From assembly GCF_001423425.1 (NCBI RefSeq), contig NZ_LMNX01000003.1, positions 653,044 to 717,043 of the forward strand: a stretch of DNA of 64,000 nt, in the 5' to 3' direction. The notes below the pieces were generated by a model. It was not told where the DNA came from and searched no databases. It was given only the letters and a program-made list of their open reading frames with translations. The translations under genes and the position numbers were made by a program. Of the stretch, positions 36,199 to 44,917 are shown one piece after another (positions within the stretch are counted from its first letter, which is position 1; each line of letters starts with the position of its first letter). The DNA comes from Rhizobium sp. Leaf306. GTDB lineage: Bacteria > Pseudomonadota > Alphaproteobacteria > Rhizobiales > Rhizobiaceae.

Positions 36199-37133
36199 TC
36201 GAAATCGAGACCCTCACCAAGCGTTACGGCGACAATACGGTTGTCGACACAGTGACTATGACGATCCAACCGCGCACGGTAACGGTCATTGTCGGAACGT
36301 CCGGCTCCGGCAAGACCACGCTTCTGCGGATGATCAACCGGCTCGTGGAACCGACCTCCGGAACCATCAAGCTCGACGGCGTCGACAATCGCGACCTGCC
36401 GGGGTTCGAACTGCGGCGCAGGATCGGCTACGCGATCCAGGGACACGGGCTTTTTCCGCATCGAACCGTCGCGCAGAATATCGCCACTGTTCCGGGTCTG
36501 CTTGGCTGGGACCGGCCCCGCATTGACGCCAAAGTAAAAGAGCTGCTCGAACTCTTCCAGCTCGACCCCGCCGATTTCGCGTCGCGTTTTCCGCATGAAC
36601 TCTCCGGCGGGCAGCAACAGCGCGTCGGCGTGGCACGCGCACTTGCGGCTGAACCCAACGTGCTCCTGATGGATGAGCCGTTCGGCGCTCTCGACCCGAT
36701 CATTCGCGCCAAGGCGCAGCAGGACCTTATCAGCATTCAAAAAGTGCTCGGCACGACCATCGTTCTCGTCACGCACGATATGGACGAGGCCTTTCATCTG
36801 GCGGACCGGATTGCGGTGATGGACAAGGGCAAGGTCGTTCAATACGGCGCGCCCGTCGAGCTGGTTCGACAGCCTGCGACCCCGTTCGTCGAGACCCTGA
36901 TCGGTGATACGGAGCGGCCGTTCCGGCTCCTGTCGATGCAGACTATCGGTGAGGCCGTCGAGCCCAATCAAGCGACAGGGGAACCACTGTCCGAAGACAT
37001 GAGCCAGCGAGAAGCGCTATCAAAGCTTTTGTGGACGGGACAGCAGGCATTGCCTGTTCGCGCATCCGATGGGCGGATCATCGGCTCTGTTTCGGTCGAA
37101 GGACTTTCGAAGCGCGCGGCGGGTCTGGCATGA
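36195..37133 (+). CDS. yehX: Osmoprotectant ABC importer, ATPase (YehX/OpuCA type)
   Basis: A 312-residue ATPase. Walker A is GTSGSGKTTLLRM, the Q-loop region GYAIQGHGLFPHRTV, the signature LSGGQQQRVGVARALA, Walker B LLMDEPFGALDP, and the switch region VLVTHDMDEA. A C-terminal extension of about 70 residues ends SDGRIIGSVSVEGLS, resembling a single CBS-type repeat; the full two-CBS module of OpuCA-type proteins is not evident. It overlaps the gene on each side by 4 bases, so the three genes are translationally coupled. Confidence 0.92.
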   Translation: MIEIETLTKRYGDNTVVDTVTMTIQPRTVTVIVGTSGSGKTTLLRMINRLVEPTSGTIKLDGVDNRDLPGFELRRRIGYAIQGHGLFPHRTVAQNIATVPGLLGWDRPRIDAKVKELLELFQLDPADFASRFPHELSGGQQQRVGVARALAAEPNVLLMDEPFGALDPIIRAKAQQDLISIQKVLGTTIVLVTHDMDEAFHLADRIAVMDKGKVVQYGAPVELVRQPATPFVETLIGDTERPFRLLSMQTIGEAVEPNQATGEPLSEDMSQREALSKLLWTGQQALPVRASDGRIIGSVSVEGLSKRAAGLA

Positions 37134-37879
37134 GAGCGTGGCTTCCTCTCATGCTGCGGGCGTTACTGCTCGTTCTTCTGCTGACGTTCCTGCTGATGCC
37201 CGAATCGTTCGATCCCATCCTGCGCCCGCTGGTTCAGCAGAATGCGCCCGCGATCTACAATCAGGGAAGTCTTCTGACACTCACGCTTCTGCATCTGAGG
37301 ACGGTCGCCATCGCCACGACAGCAGCGATTCTTGTGGCTGTTCCCATGGCAATTCTCGTGACGCGGCCGATCGGCGCCGAGTTTTTGCCGCTCTCGCGGG
37401 GCCTCGTGAATATCGGGCAAACCTTCCCGCCAGTAGCGGTGCTGGCGCTCGCGGTTCCAACGCTGGGGTTTGGTGAAAAACCGACGCTGGTCGCGCTCTT
37501 TCTCTACGGTTTGCTGCCGATTTTCGAAAACACACTGACGGGGCTGACGACCCTTCCGCCGTCTGTCATGGAGGCGGCGCGCGGGACAGGCATGACCGGG
37601 TTGCAGCGGCTGTTCAAGGTCGAGCTGCCGCTCGCCACACCCGTCATCCTCGCCGGTATCCGTCTGTCGGTCGTGATCAGTCTCGCCACGGCCACGATCG
37701 GTTCGACCGTTGCCGCAAAAACCCTTGGCGAAGTCATCATCGCCGGCCTGCAGGCCAACAACCTCGCCTTTATCCTGCAAGGCGGCCTGATCGTCGGCGC
37801 TCTTGCGATCCTCATCTACGACACGCTGTCCGCCGTCGAGCGGGTTGCAGCTCGTCGTACGGGCCTGAACGTGCGGTAA
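37130..37879 (+). CDS. yehW: Osmoprotectant ABC importer, smaller permease (YehW type)
   Basis: A 249-residue inner-membrane permease, the usual YehW length. About six membrane segments are visible, with an EAA loop PPSVMEAARGTGMTGLQRLFKVELPLATPV. The ATG at 37130 overlaps the ATPase stop; the longer frame from 37031 lies inside the ATPase gene. It completes the importer encoded from 34052. It ends 34 bases before the convergent HTH gene. Confidence 0.9.
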   Translation: MRAWLPLMLRALLLVLLLTFLLMPESFDPILRPLVQQNAPAIYNQGSLLTLTLLHLRTVAIATTAAILVAVPMAILVTRPIGAEFLPLSRGLVNIGQTFPPVAVLALAVPTLGFGEKPTLVALFLYGLLPIFENTLTGLTTLPPSVMEAARGTGMTGLQRLFKVELPLATPVILAGIRLSVVISLATATIGSTVAAKTLGEVIIAGLQANNLAFILQGGLIVGALAILIYDTLSAVERVAARRTGLNVR

Positions 37880-37912
37880 TTCCGCTTCTGGTAGAGCTTC
37901 AACGCTGACAGT

Positions 37913-38173
37913 CTAGCTGTCCCACTTCGGCCCGACACCGCGGCCGGTAATCAACCAGCCGAGGCTTACCTGCAGGGAGCGTGCGACGATCTCGAGATCG
38001 GTTGCGATCGGTGCGTCACGGTCGTTCTCCCAGGCCTCCCAGACACTCCGGTCAACACCGGACATGTGGGCAGCATCATCTACCGAAAGATCAGTCGCAT
38101 CGCGTGCCAGCGAGATACGCCCGCCGAGCGTATCGCCGGTAGCCTGGTCGAGATCCGTTCCGTCAATAAACAT
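37913..38173 (-). CDS. Small XRE-type helix-turn-helix protein
   Basis: An 86-residue protein consisting of one helix-turn-helix domain of the phage-repressor/XRE type: GGRISLARDATDLSVDDAAHMSGVDRSVWEAWEND, then a helix with ATDLEIVARSLQVSLGWLITGRG. The pattern of LGWLITGRG is typical of the C-terminal helix of Cro/C1-type domains. There is no effector domain. It lies between two osmoprotectant transporter operons and could regulate either; this is inference from position only. Confidence 0.8.
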   Translation of the reverse strand: MFIDGTDLDQATGDTLGGRISLARDATDLSVDDAAHMSGVDRSVWEAWENDRDAPIATDLEIVARSLQVSLGWLITGRGVGPKWDS

Positions 38174-38211
38174 CGTCTGCTCCTAACAACTGGACGCTGG
38201 CATCAAGTAGC

Positions 38212-38241
38212 AAAAGGGCTCCGCGGATACCCGCGAAGCCC
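38212..38241 (-). terminator. Rho-independent terminator of the proVWX-type operon
   Basis: Read on the minus strand, GGGCTTCGCGG (38241-38231) pairs with CCGCGGAGCCC (38226-38216) with one G-T pair and a GTAT loop, followed by TTTT (38215-38212). It lies just after the binding-protein stop at 38252. Confidence 0.88.
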
Positions 38242-38251
38242 GAGGCCTATG

Positions 38252-39124
38252 TCAGCCGTCTTCTCCAACCCAGGCCTTGACCTGATCCGGATGGTCCTTG
38301 ATGTATTTTGCGACCGCTTCGTCGTAGGACGTCTCCTGCGCGGTAAACATCCCCGCTTCGAGATCAGCGATCGGCAGCTTCATGCGCGAGAGGAAGCCGG
38401 CAACCTTCGGATTTTCGGTCTTGAAATCCTTGCGGGCAAGGACGTCGACGTGTTCTGCTTCACCCAGCGACTTCTTGGGGTCGGTCAGGTAACGAAGCTT
38501 GTACTTGCCGAACATCCAATGGGGGCTCCAGGACGTGGCGACGAACCACTTTTCGCTGCGCATGGCGCGATCGACAGTCGTCAGCATGCCCGCCTCACTG
38601 GAGATCTGCAGCTTGTAGTCGTCGAGACCGTAATCCTTAACGGCCTTTTCTGACAACCGTGTCAGACCTGCGCCCGGATCGATGCCCTGCACGATGCCGG
38701 AAAGCTTCTTCTGCACTTCAGGCTTCTTCAGATCCTCGATCGAAGCGATCTCGCTTTCCGGGATATAGGCCGGAACGACCCAGCCCAGCTTTGCGCCGTC
38801 ATAGACGGTACCGAGCGTTTCGACCTTGTCCTTCACCTTCTCGTAGTAGTCCGCATGGGTCTGCGGCAGCCAGGCCATCATCATCGCGTCGAGATCGCCG
38901 CGGCTGACACCCTGGTACAGCGGAGCGACATCGGACTGTACCAGCTCGACTTCCGTGCCGAGTTCATCCTTGATGAGCTTGGCGGCGAGCTTGGTGACAA
39001 ATTCAGCATCGGACCAAGCGGACCAGCCGATCTTTACCGGCTTGGCGTCCTGCGCCATCGTTGCGGTCACAGATCCACCGATGAGGGTGGCGGCGAGCCC
39101 GAGGGTTGCGAGGGTCTTGAACAT
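38252..39124 (-). CDS. proX: Glycine betaine/choline ABC importer, periplasmic binding protein (ProX/OpuAC type)
   Basis: A 290-residue protein with a signal peptide (residues 1-24, ending TATMAQ). IGWSAWSDAEF, DAMMMAWLPQTHADYY and VATSWSPHWMF supply several Trp and Tyr residues of the kind that form the aromatic cage for quaternary amines; GIDPGAGL is a family block. It binds glycine betaine or choline outside the membrane. The ATG at 39124 has GGAG 6 bases upstream. It is the last gene of the operon proV-proW-proX, as in E. coli, rather than the X-W-V order of rhizobial cho genes. Confidence 0.88.
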   Translation of the reverse strand: MFKTLATLGLAATLIGGSVTATMAQDAKPVKIGWSAWSDAEFVTKLAAKLIKDELGTEVELVQSDVAPLYQGVSRGDLDAMMMAWLPQTHADYYEKVKDKVETLGTVYDGAKLGWVVPAYIPESEIASIEDLKKPEVQKKLSGIVQGIDPGAGLTRLSEKAVKDYGLDDYKLQISSEAGMLTTVDRAMRSEKWFVATSWSPHWMFGKYKLRYLTDPKKSLGEAEHVDVLARKDFKTENPKVAGFLSRMKLPIADLEAGMFTAQETSYDEAVAKYIKDHPDQVKAWVGEDG

Positions 39125-39191
39125 GTAGTCTCCTTTTTGGGAGGTTTGCAATTGCGGGTTCATCACCCGCACGGTTCGGCGAAGGACTGGA

Positions 39192-40082
39192 TCAGGCGGT
39201 TGCCGTCACCATATCCTCACGCTCGTTTCTCTTGAAAAGCGCGCGCCAGAGGGCGTTCGGCTTTCTGGATTTCTGGCCGAGGCTCTGGGTGATCCGGTCG
39301 AGAATGACGGCCAGGATGACGACGGCAAGACCGCCCTCGAAACCCGTGCCCACATCCAGGCGCTGGATACCGGTCAGGACCGTGTTGCCGAGCCCGCCGG
39401 CGCCGATCATCGAAGCGATGACGACCATCGACAGCGACAGCATGATCGTCTGGTTGATACCGGCCATGATCGAGGGCAGGGCATTGGGAAGCTGGATCTT
39501 GAACAGAAGCTGCGTCGAGGTGCAGCCAAACGCGTTGCCTGCCTCGATGAACTCGTGATGTACCTGGCGAATGCCAAGATTGGTCAGTCGCACGACAGGC
39601 GGCATTGCAAAGATCACCGTGGCGATGGCACCCGGTACCGCTCCAAGCCCGAAGAACATCGCTGCCGGAATGAGGTAGACGAACGCCGGCATGGTCTGCA
39701 TCAGATCGAGGATGGGCCGGACGATGGCTGCGACACTATCCTTGCGCGCCATGGCAATGCCGAGCGGCAGGCCGATGATCATCGCCATCAGCGTCGACGC
39801 GATCACCAAGGAAAGCGTCTCCATCATGGCGCTCCAAAGACCCATGTGGTCCACCAGCCAAAGTGCGATGCCGGTCAGCAGGCCGAAGCCGAGGCCGACC
39901 CGCCAGAGGGATAGCGCGACAAAGATGGCAATGCCGACGGGCATCGGGAGCGCAAGCAGCGCATCCTGGATCGTCCCGGTTACAAAGCCGATCGCCGACG
40001 CGATCAGATCGAGAAAGGGGGAGAAGTTGTCGAGGATGTAGTTGACGGCTGTATCGATACCGTCGCCGATGTTGAAATTCAT
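39192..40082 (-). CDS. proW: Glycine betaine ABC importer, permease (ProW type)
   Basis: A 296-residue inner-membrane permease with about seven hydrophobic segments and the BPD block IRQVHHEFIEAGNAFGCTSTQLLFKIQLPNALPS contacting the ATPase. The opening MNFNIGDGIDTAVNYILDNF and SAMMETLSLVIASTLMAMI are typical of ProW/OusW. It starts 88 bases after the ATPase gene; that gap contains a GC-rich stem (around 40109-40143) but no gene. Confidence 0.92.
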   Translation of the reverse strand: MNFNIGDGIDTAVNYILDNFSPFLDLIASAIGFVTGTIQDALLALPMPVGIAIFVALSLWRVGLGFGLLTGIALWLVDHMGLWSAMMETLSLVIASTLMAMIIGLPLGIAMARKDSVAAIVRPILDLMQTMPAFVYLIPAAMFFGLGAVPGAIATVIFAMPPVVRLTNLGIRQVHHEFIEAGNAFGCTSTQLLFKIQLPNALPSIMAGINQTIMLSLSMVVIASMIGAGGLGNTVLTGIQRLDVGTGFEGGLAVVILAVILDRITQSLGQKSRKPNALWRALFKRNEREDMVTATA

Positions 40083-40170
40083 GTCTGTCTCCGGTTTCTG
40101 GCCGGCTACAGCGCCGCCTGCATCATGGGCCGGCAGGGCGCTGCAACAATTCTAAGGTCGTGAATGGAAA

Positions 40171-41403
40171 TCAGCTGGCGCGGTCGAGCGTTTCAAGCAG
40201 CGTCGTTTTGCTGATCGATCCGAGATAGCGCTTGGCGTCATCGATGACGGGGACCGGCCAGGCGCTGGCGGCGACCGTGCCGAGAACGTTCGACAGCGGT
40301 TCGTCGGCTGCGATTGTCTCGATCCCGGTGAGAAACGCTCCGCGGTAGGGATCATCCGCCTTGGCGCGCAGCTTTTCGACAAGCGATGTCTGGCTGACCA
40401 TTCCCTGGTAGGTCTTGTCGCGACCAAGAATGATCGCGTATTCGCGGTCGAAGTGCTTCATGCGTTCGAGTGCGGCGGCGGCCGATACACCCTGACGGTC
40501 GATGATCGTGACCTGGGTCTTGCGGGCAACATCGCCGGCCTTGAAGACATGGCTGACATCAACATTGCGGAAGAAGGAGCGGACGTAATCATTGGCCGGG
40601 CTCATGACGATTTCGTCCGGCGTACCGACCTGAATGACGCTGCCGTTCTGCATGATGCAAATACGGTCGCCGATCCGCATGGCTTCGTCGAGATCGTGGC
40701 TGACGAAGACGATCGTGCGGCTTTGTTCGGACTGAAGACGGACCAACTCGTCCTGCATCTCGGTCCGGATGAGCGGGTCAAGTGCCGAGAAGGCTTCGTC
40801 CATGAGAAGAATGGTCGGTTCACTGGCCAAAGCACGGGCAAGGCCGACGCGCTGCTTCATGCCGCCGGACAGCTGATCCGGAAGGCTGTCCTCGTAACCG
40901 TCGAGGCCCACGGCCTTCAAAGCAACGAGAGCCTTCTGCCGACGCTCGGCTTCGTTGACGCCTGCGACCTCGAGACCGAAGGAAGCGTTGTTGAGCACGG
41001 TACGGTTGGGCAGAAGCGCGAAGGACTGGAACACCATGCTGATATCGCGGCGCCGCAGATCGATCAGTTCCTTGCGCGACATCTGGGTGATGTCACGCCC
41101 GTCGATTTTTATCGCACCGGATGTCGGCTCGATGAGCCTGTTCAGTAGACGAAGGAGGGTGGATTTTCCGGAGCCGGACAGGCCCATGATCACGAAAATC
41201 TCGCCAGCTTTGATCTCGAAGCTCGCGTCGTTGACACCGACGGAGCAACCGGTCGCTGAATGGATTTCGGATTTTGTCTTGCCGGCGCGGATCATGTCCA
41301 AGGCCTTGTCAGGCCGCTCGCCGAAGATTTTGTAGACGTTGTTTAGACTGATCTTGGTCGGTGTCGCTTCGAGCGGCGCGTCATTTTCAGTTGCATAAGC
41401 CAT
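40171..41403 (-). CDS. proV: Glycine betaine ABC importer, ATPase with CBS domains (ProV type)
   Basis: A 410-residue ATPase, the usual ProV length. Walker A is GLSGSGKSTLLRLLNRL, the signature LSGGMKQRVGLARALA, Walker B LLMDEAFSALDP and the switch VFVSHDLDEAMR. About 120 residues at the C-terminus form a CBS pair (DRQGVSAAAALERMKHFD, ending YLGSISKTTLLETLDR), which senses ionic strength in relatives such as OpuA. It is the first gene of the operon. No signal for its regulator is obvious in the 645 bases upstream. Confidence 0.93.
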   Translation of the reverse strand: MAYATENDAPLEATPTKISLNNVYKIFGERPDKALDMIRAGKTKSEIHSATGCSVGVNDASFEIKAGEIFVIMGLSGSGKSTLLRLLNRLIEPTSGAIKIDGRDITQMSRKELIDLRRRDISMVFQSFALLPNRTVLNNASFGLEVAGVNEAERRQKALVALKAVGLDGYEDSLPDQLSGGMKQRVGLARALASEPTILLMDEAFSALDPLIRTEMQDELVRLQSEQSRTIVFVSHDLDEAMRIGDRICIMQNGSVIQVGTPDEIVMSPANDYVRSFFRNVDVSHVFKAGDVARKTQVTIIDRQGVSAAAALERMKHFDREYAIILGRDKTYQGMVSQTSLVEKLRAKADDPYRGAFLTGIETIAADEPLSNVLGTVAASAWPVPVIDDAKRYLGSISKTTLLETLDRAS

Positions 41404-41583
41404 TAAAAATTTGGCCCGGGCTCGGTAGCGCGGGCATTCTCCTAGACAGTCGGATCTACTCTACGGCGGAAGCATAGGCTTTCCGGCCAAAGGTCGTCCG
41501 TGTATTTTATTTGGGCGATATAGCCATCGCCGGCGAAGAACCAATCCGATCAGCGTATCGCGAGGATTGTATCAAGTCAGACG

Positions 41584-41757
41584 TCACGCACTAAAAGCGC
41601 GCTTCAGACGCACATTCGTTATGCGCATCTGCAGCCCGTCCATGACCTGTTTGTAGAGCGGGAGATGTGGATGTCCATCAAAAAATCCAATTTGCATGGG
41701 CCGGAAAACCTCCCGAAGTGGGCTCATCCATCGCAGATCCACTGCATCAACGAGCAT
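41584..41757 (-). CDS. Candidate small protein of 57 residues, possibly a gene remnant
   Basis: The frame starts at ATG 41757 and ends at TGA 41584. It reads MLVDAVDLRWMSPLREVFRP and continues MQIGFFDGHPHLPLYKQVMD, a mixed hydrophobic/charged composition more like real protein than like random frame. An in-frame stop lies just before the start, and only a weak GGGCGAG precedes it. I do not recognise a family. It may be a true small protein or the degraded end of a longer gene. It overlaps a weaker plus-strand frame. Confidence 0.3.
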   Translation of the reverse strand: MLVDAVDLRWMSPLREVFRPMQIGFFDGHPHLPLYKQVMDGLQMRITNVRLKRAFSA

Positions 41758-41805
41758 CTCGCCCTATCGAACCCGGATTTCAGACAGGCCATCACGAAAC
41801 CGTGA
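41671..41805 (+). CDS. Candidate small protein of 44 residues (antisense to 41584-41757)
   Basis: ATG at 41671 has GGGAG 6 bases upstream and runs to TGA at 41803-41805 (MSIKKSNLHGPENLPKWAHP at the start). There is no family match. Only one of the two overlapping frames is likely to be used, if either. Confidence 0.15.
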   Translation: MSIKKSNLHGPENLPKWAHPSQIHCINEHLALSNPDFRQAITKP

Positions 41806-42048
41806 AACAATGAAAATCCTGCTCTAGCCCAAATTGCGAACGGCCAGACTTGTGAGCCAGTGACCTAGACTGCGCCGCGCAATCGTCCCAACAAGCCGAT
41901 TTCCGGACCGTTACACAGCCAACGCAACTCCCCGCAGTCGCTCTGAGAAACACTCGCGTTGCACTGCGACATGGGATATTTGCATTGTTGGGTGATGGGC
42001 GAGTAACGACGTCTGGTCTTTGTGAAGCGGTTTACTCAGCGTGGTCTC

Positions 42049-43293
42049 ATGAGCGTTGTCGGGCAGAGTACTTTTATCATCGACAATCTGAGATTAGCGG
42101 ACGGTCGCCAAGGCATGTCGCTAAGTGTTTCGAACGGCGTGATAGTCGCGATCGGAGAGCAGACCGCACAGCTATCGTCGCCGCGTTTCGATGCTGGAGG
42201 GGTGCTGATCCTGCCGGGACTGACGGATGCGCATGTCCATCTCGACAAGGCGATGATCCTTGGCCGCTGCCCGCTGTGCGAGGGGACCCTTGCTGAAGCC
42301 GTTCGGCTGACGGCGCAAGCGAAACGCAGCTTTACCGCAGAGGATGTCGAAGCGCGCGGCGCGCAAGTCTTGGAATTGGCTGTGCGTGCGGGTACGCAGC
42401 GCATGCGCAGCTTCGTCGAGGTGGATCCACGCGCAGGTCTTCGAAGTCTGGAAGGTCTGCTGCGGCTGAAGCGCAGATGGTCGGGTCTCATCGACGTCCA
42501 GCTTTGCGCCTTCGTGCAGGAAGGCCTGACCAACGAGCCTGAAACCATCGACCTTCTTCACGAAGCCATGAGGATGGGTGCGGATCTGATTGGCGGATGT
42601 CCTTATACGGACCCTGATCCCGTTGCCCATGTCGAGCTCATCTTCGGCTTTGCCCGTCGTTACAACGTTGATGTCGACTTCCACGCCGACTTCGATCTCG
42701 ATCCCGGAAATTCCATTTTGCCCGAGATCATCAGGCAGACCGAAGCCTTCGGCTGGGGCGGGCGTGTCACTGTCGGCCATGCAACGAAGCTTGCAGCCTT
42801 CGACCCTGACGAGCGTGAGAGGATGGCGCGGAGCATGGCCGAGGCCGGTATCGCTCTCGTCGTCTTGCCCGCGACAGACGCGTTTTTGAACGGATCGCGC
42901 GACAACCCGATGCGGCCGCGAGGCATCGCTCCGGCAGCCCAGATGAAGCGCTTCGGGGTGGATGTCGCGCTCGCCACCAACAATGTGCAAAACCCGTTCA
43001 CACCGTACGGCGACGCCTCACTGCTTCGGATGGCAGGCCTCTACGCCAATCTTGATCAGCTCTCGACGGCAGCCGATATGCACAGCGTTTTCGAGATGGT
43101 GTCGACAGATGCGGAGAAGATCACCGGGATGCTGGCGCCACCGATCGCTGTGGGGGCGAAGGCCGAATTCATTCTTGTTGCTGCAGAAACGGCTGAAGAT
43201 GCGATCCGCCGCAACGCGCCCGTCGTCGCCGCTGTCAAACGCGGCGTGTTGCGACTATGGGCGCCTCTTGCGCCTTTGATCATTCCGGACTGA
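42049..43293 (+). CDS. Amidohydrolase of the cytosine deaminase-like group with altered active site
   Basis: A 414-residue metal-dependent hydrolase fold. The metal-binding HxH is His62/His64 in LTDAHVHLDKA; His212 is in DFHADFD and His244 in VGHATKLA, at positions almost identical to E. coli CodA (His61, His63, His214, His246). But the CodA catalytic Glu217 corresponds to Phe215, and the metal Asp313 with Asp314 corresponds to Asn311-Asn312 in ATNNVQNPFTPYGD. So it is unlikely to deaminate cytosine; another ring or amide substrate, or loss of activity, is possible. The start is uncertain: ATG 42049 or GTG 42022, neither with a good ribosome-binding site. Confidence 0.8.
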   Translation: MSVVGQSTFIIDNLRLADGRQGMSLSVSNGVIVAIGEQTAQLSSPRFDAGGVLILPGLTDAHVHLDKAMILGRCPLCEGTLAEAVRLTAQAKRSFTAEDVEARGAQVLELAVRAGTQRMRSFVEVDPRAGLRSLEGLLRLKRRWSGLIDVQLCAFVQEGLTNEPETIDLLHEAMRMGADLIGGCPYTDPDPVAHVELIFGFARRYNVDVDFHADFDLDPGNSILPEIIRQTEAFGWGGRVTVGHATKLAAFDPDERERMARSMAEAGIALVVLPATDAFLNGSRDNPMRPRGIAPAAQMKRFGVDVALATNNVQNPFTPYGDASLLRMAGLYANLDQLSTAADMHSVFEMVSTDAEKITGMLAPPIAVGAKAEFILVAAETAEDAIRRNAPVVAAVKRGVLRLWAPLAPLIIPD

Positions 43294-43360
43294 AACTTTC
43301 CTTGTCCCGCGCGCGTAGTAGGAGCGAAATGCTCATTTCGGCGAAACGCATTGAGGACTA

Positions 43361-44359
43361 ATGCAAAAGATTGTCTTGCTTCTGGGGTTTGCGCTCGCGG
43401 CGTTCGGCATCGTCGGCGCGCGGCAGGTGACGGCCGATGACCATGTGCCACAAGCGGTCCGGATCGATGTCGGCGGTTACAAACTCAACAGCGTTCTGAT
43501 CGAGCCGGATAAAAAAGCGGATCTTCCCCCGATCGTTTTTCTCCATGGTGCGAGCACGAGCCTGAAAGATCCCCTCTTTTCGTTCAGGAAGACGTTGCAG
43601 GGCAGGGCGCGACTGCTGTTCGTCGACCGACCGGGACATGGCAGTTCCGATATAGGAAGCGAACAGAATATCCTTCCGGATGGCCAGGCTGATGCCGTCG
43701 CGCAACTGATGAGGAAGCGGGGGATCGGCAAGGCCATTATCGTCGGCCATTCCTTCGGGGGCGCCATCGCCGCAGCATTTGCAGTTCGGCATCCGGACAT
43801 GGTGTCCGGTCTCGTCTTCCTGTCGCCGGCGGTCTACCCCTGGGACGGAAGCGTCGCATGGTATTATTCTGCAGCCACAGCCCCTGTCACGGGCCAGGTC
43901 TTCAGTGCGCTCGTCGTTCCACCGGTGGGGCTGCTGGCGATCAAGGGGGCGGCCAGCGCAGTCTTCTCTCCCAATCCTGTCCCAGCCGGCTATATTGCCG
44001 AGACCAATGCATTTCAGGCGCTGAGCCCAACCGCATTTCGCCATAATGCGCGGGAAATTTCGGCGCTTAGCGACTGGGCACGTACTGCCTCGCGACAATA
44101 TCCGAAGATCAAGGCGCCGACCGTGATCATCACCGGTGATGCCGATGAGATCGTGTCTCCCGAAATCCATGCCAAACATCTGGCGCGCGATATCCGCGGC
44201 GCAAAACTGATCGTCGTCCACAAGCTCGGGCACAAGTCCGACTACATCGCGAGGGATCTGGCGGTGGCTGCCATGGAAAGCGTTGCGGGCCGACGCAAGG
44301 ACTTAGCCTCCATTGCAAAGTCGGTGGAGCGACGGATAGCGGCAGATGCAAAGGATTGA
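43361..44359 (+). CDS. Exported alpha/beta hydrolase
   Basis: A 332-residue protein with an N-terminal signal or anchor (residues 1-24). PIVFLHGASTSLKDP forms the oxyanion-hole region, GHSFGGAIAAA at 129-139 holds the nucleophile Ser131, ITGDADEIV gives the acid (Asp260 or Asp262), and LGHKSDY gives His291. The triad is complete. VDRPGHGSSD is a typical strand-5 block. The substrate is unknown; the export signal suggests the periplasm. It overlaps the DoxX-like gene by 14 bases and probably forms an operon with it. Confidence 0.85.
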   Translation: MQKIVLLLGFALAAFGIVGARQVTADDHVPQAVRIDVGGYKLNSVLIEPDKKADLPPIVFLHGASTSLKDPLFSFRKTLQGRARLLFVDRPGHGSSDIGSEQNILPDGQADAVAQLMRKRGIGKAIIVGHSFGGAIAAAFAVRHPDMVSGLVFLSPAVYPWDGSVAWYYSAATAPVTGQVFSALVVPPVGLLAIKGAASAVFSPNPVPAGYIAETNAFQALSPTAFRHNAREISALSDWARTASRQYPKIKAPTVIITGDADEIVSPEIHAKHLARDIRGAKLIVVHKLGHKSDYIARDLAVAAMESVAGRRKDLASIAKSVERRIAADAKD

Positions 44360-44789
44360 ACCCGCCAGGGAACGCGAGGGACAGGACCTGACCGTCTGGC
44401 GCCGTCGGTGCCGGTTGGGCCTCTTCCTGTTCTATGCCGCAGCGGGCGTCCTGCATATCACCGTGCCGCGGCCGTTTCTCAGCATCACACCCAGCTGGGT
44501 CCCTGATGCACCGGAGGTGATTCTTGTAACGGGCCTCTGCGAGATCGCAGGCGCGATCGGATTGCTTGTTCCGTGGTCGCGTCGGTATGCGGGCATTGGC
44601 CTGGCGCTTTACGCAGCCTGCGTGTTTCCTGCCAATATCAAGCACGCAGTTACCAGCCTGACTGCGCCAGATGCCTCGCAGTGGCAATGGCTTTATCACA
44701 TGGTCAGATTGCCGTTGCAGCCTGTTCTGATCTGGATCGCCCTGTTTGCGGCGGGCATCGTCAGGTGGCCGATGAGGGCGAGGGGCTGA
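44346..44789 (+). CDS. DoxX-like four-helix membrane protein
   Basis: A 147-residue protein with about four membrane segments (around 26-42, 57-76, 81-98 and 122-141). The helix boundaries and the motif LFLFYAAAGVLHITVPRPFLSITPSWVP match the DoxX/DoxD-like group with PDAPEVILVTGLCEIAGAIGLL. Its function is not established; relatives have been linked to redox and thiol metabolism. The ATG lies 14 bases inside the hydrolase gene. No good ribosome-binding site is seen, so its translation is probably coupled to the gene upstream. Confidence 0.78.
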   Translation: MQRIEPAREREGQDLTVWRRRCRLGLFLFYAAAGVLHITVPRPFLSITPSWVPDAPEVILVTGLCEIAGAIGLLVPWSRRYAGIGLALYAACVFPANIKHAVTSLTAPDASQWQWLYHMVRLPLQPVLIWIALFAAGIVRWPMRARG

Positions 44790-44917
44790 TCTGTCGCCTC
44801 TGCGCGACAACAATTCCGCGCCGGCATCGTGCCGCGCTCGGCGAAGGTCGGAGGGTTTTCAACCCGAATCCACCGGCAGCACGACACGACCTCAAGGGTT
44901 TCAAAAAGGAAGAGACC

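Larger units (their letters stand above)
41404..42048. other. 645-base gap upstream of proV with two overlapping small reading frames
   Basis: No established gene lies here. It must contain the promoter of the proVWX-type operon (minus) and that of the amidohydrolase (plus). Two protein-like small frames lie antisense to each other (41584-41757 minus and 41671-41805 plus) and are listed separately. No tRNA or repeat was seen. Confidence 0.55.

Noticed and set aside
38252..41403. choXWV choline transporter
   Set aside because: Gene order is V-W-X and the GIDPGAGL block fits ProX/OpuAC better; choline cannot be excluded as a substrate.
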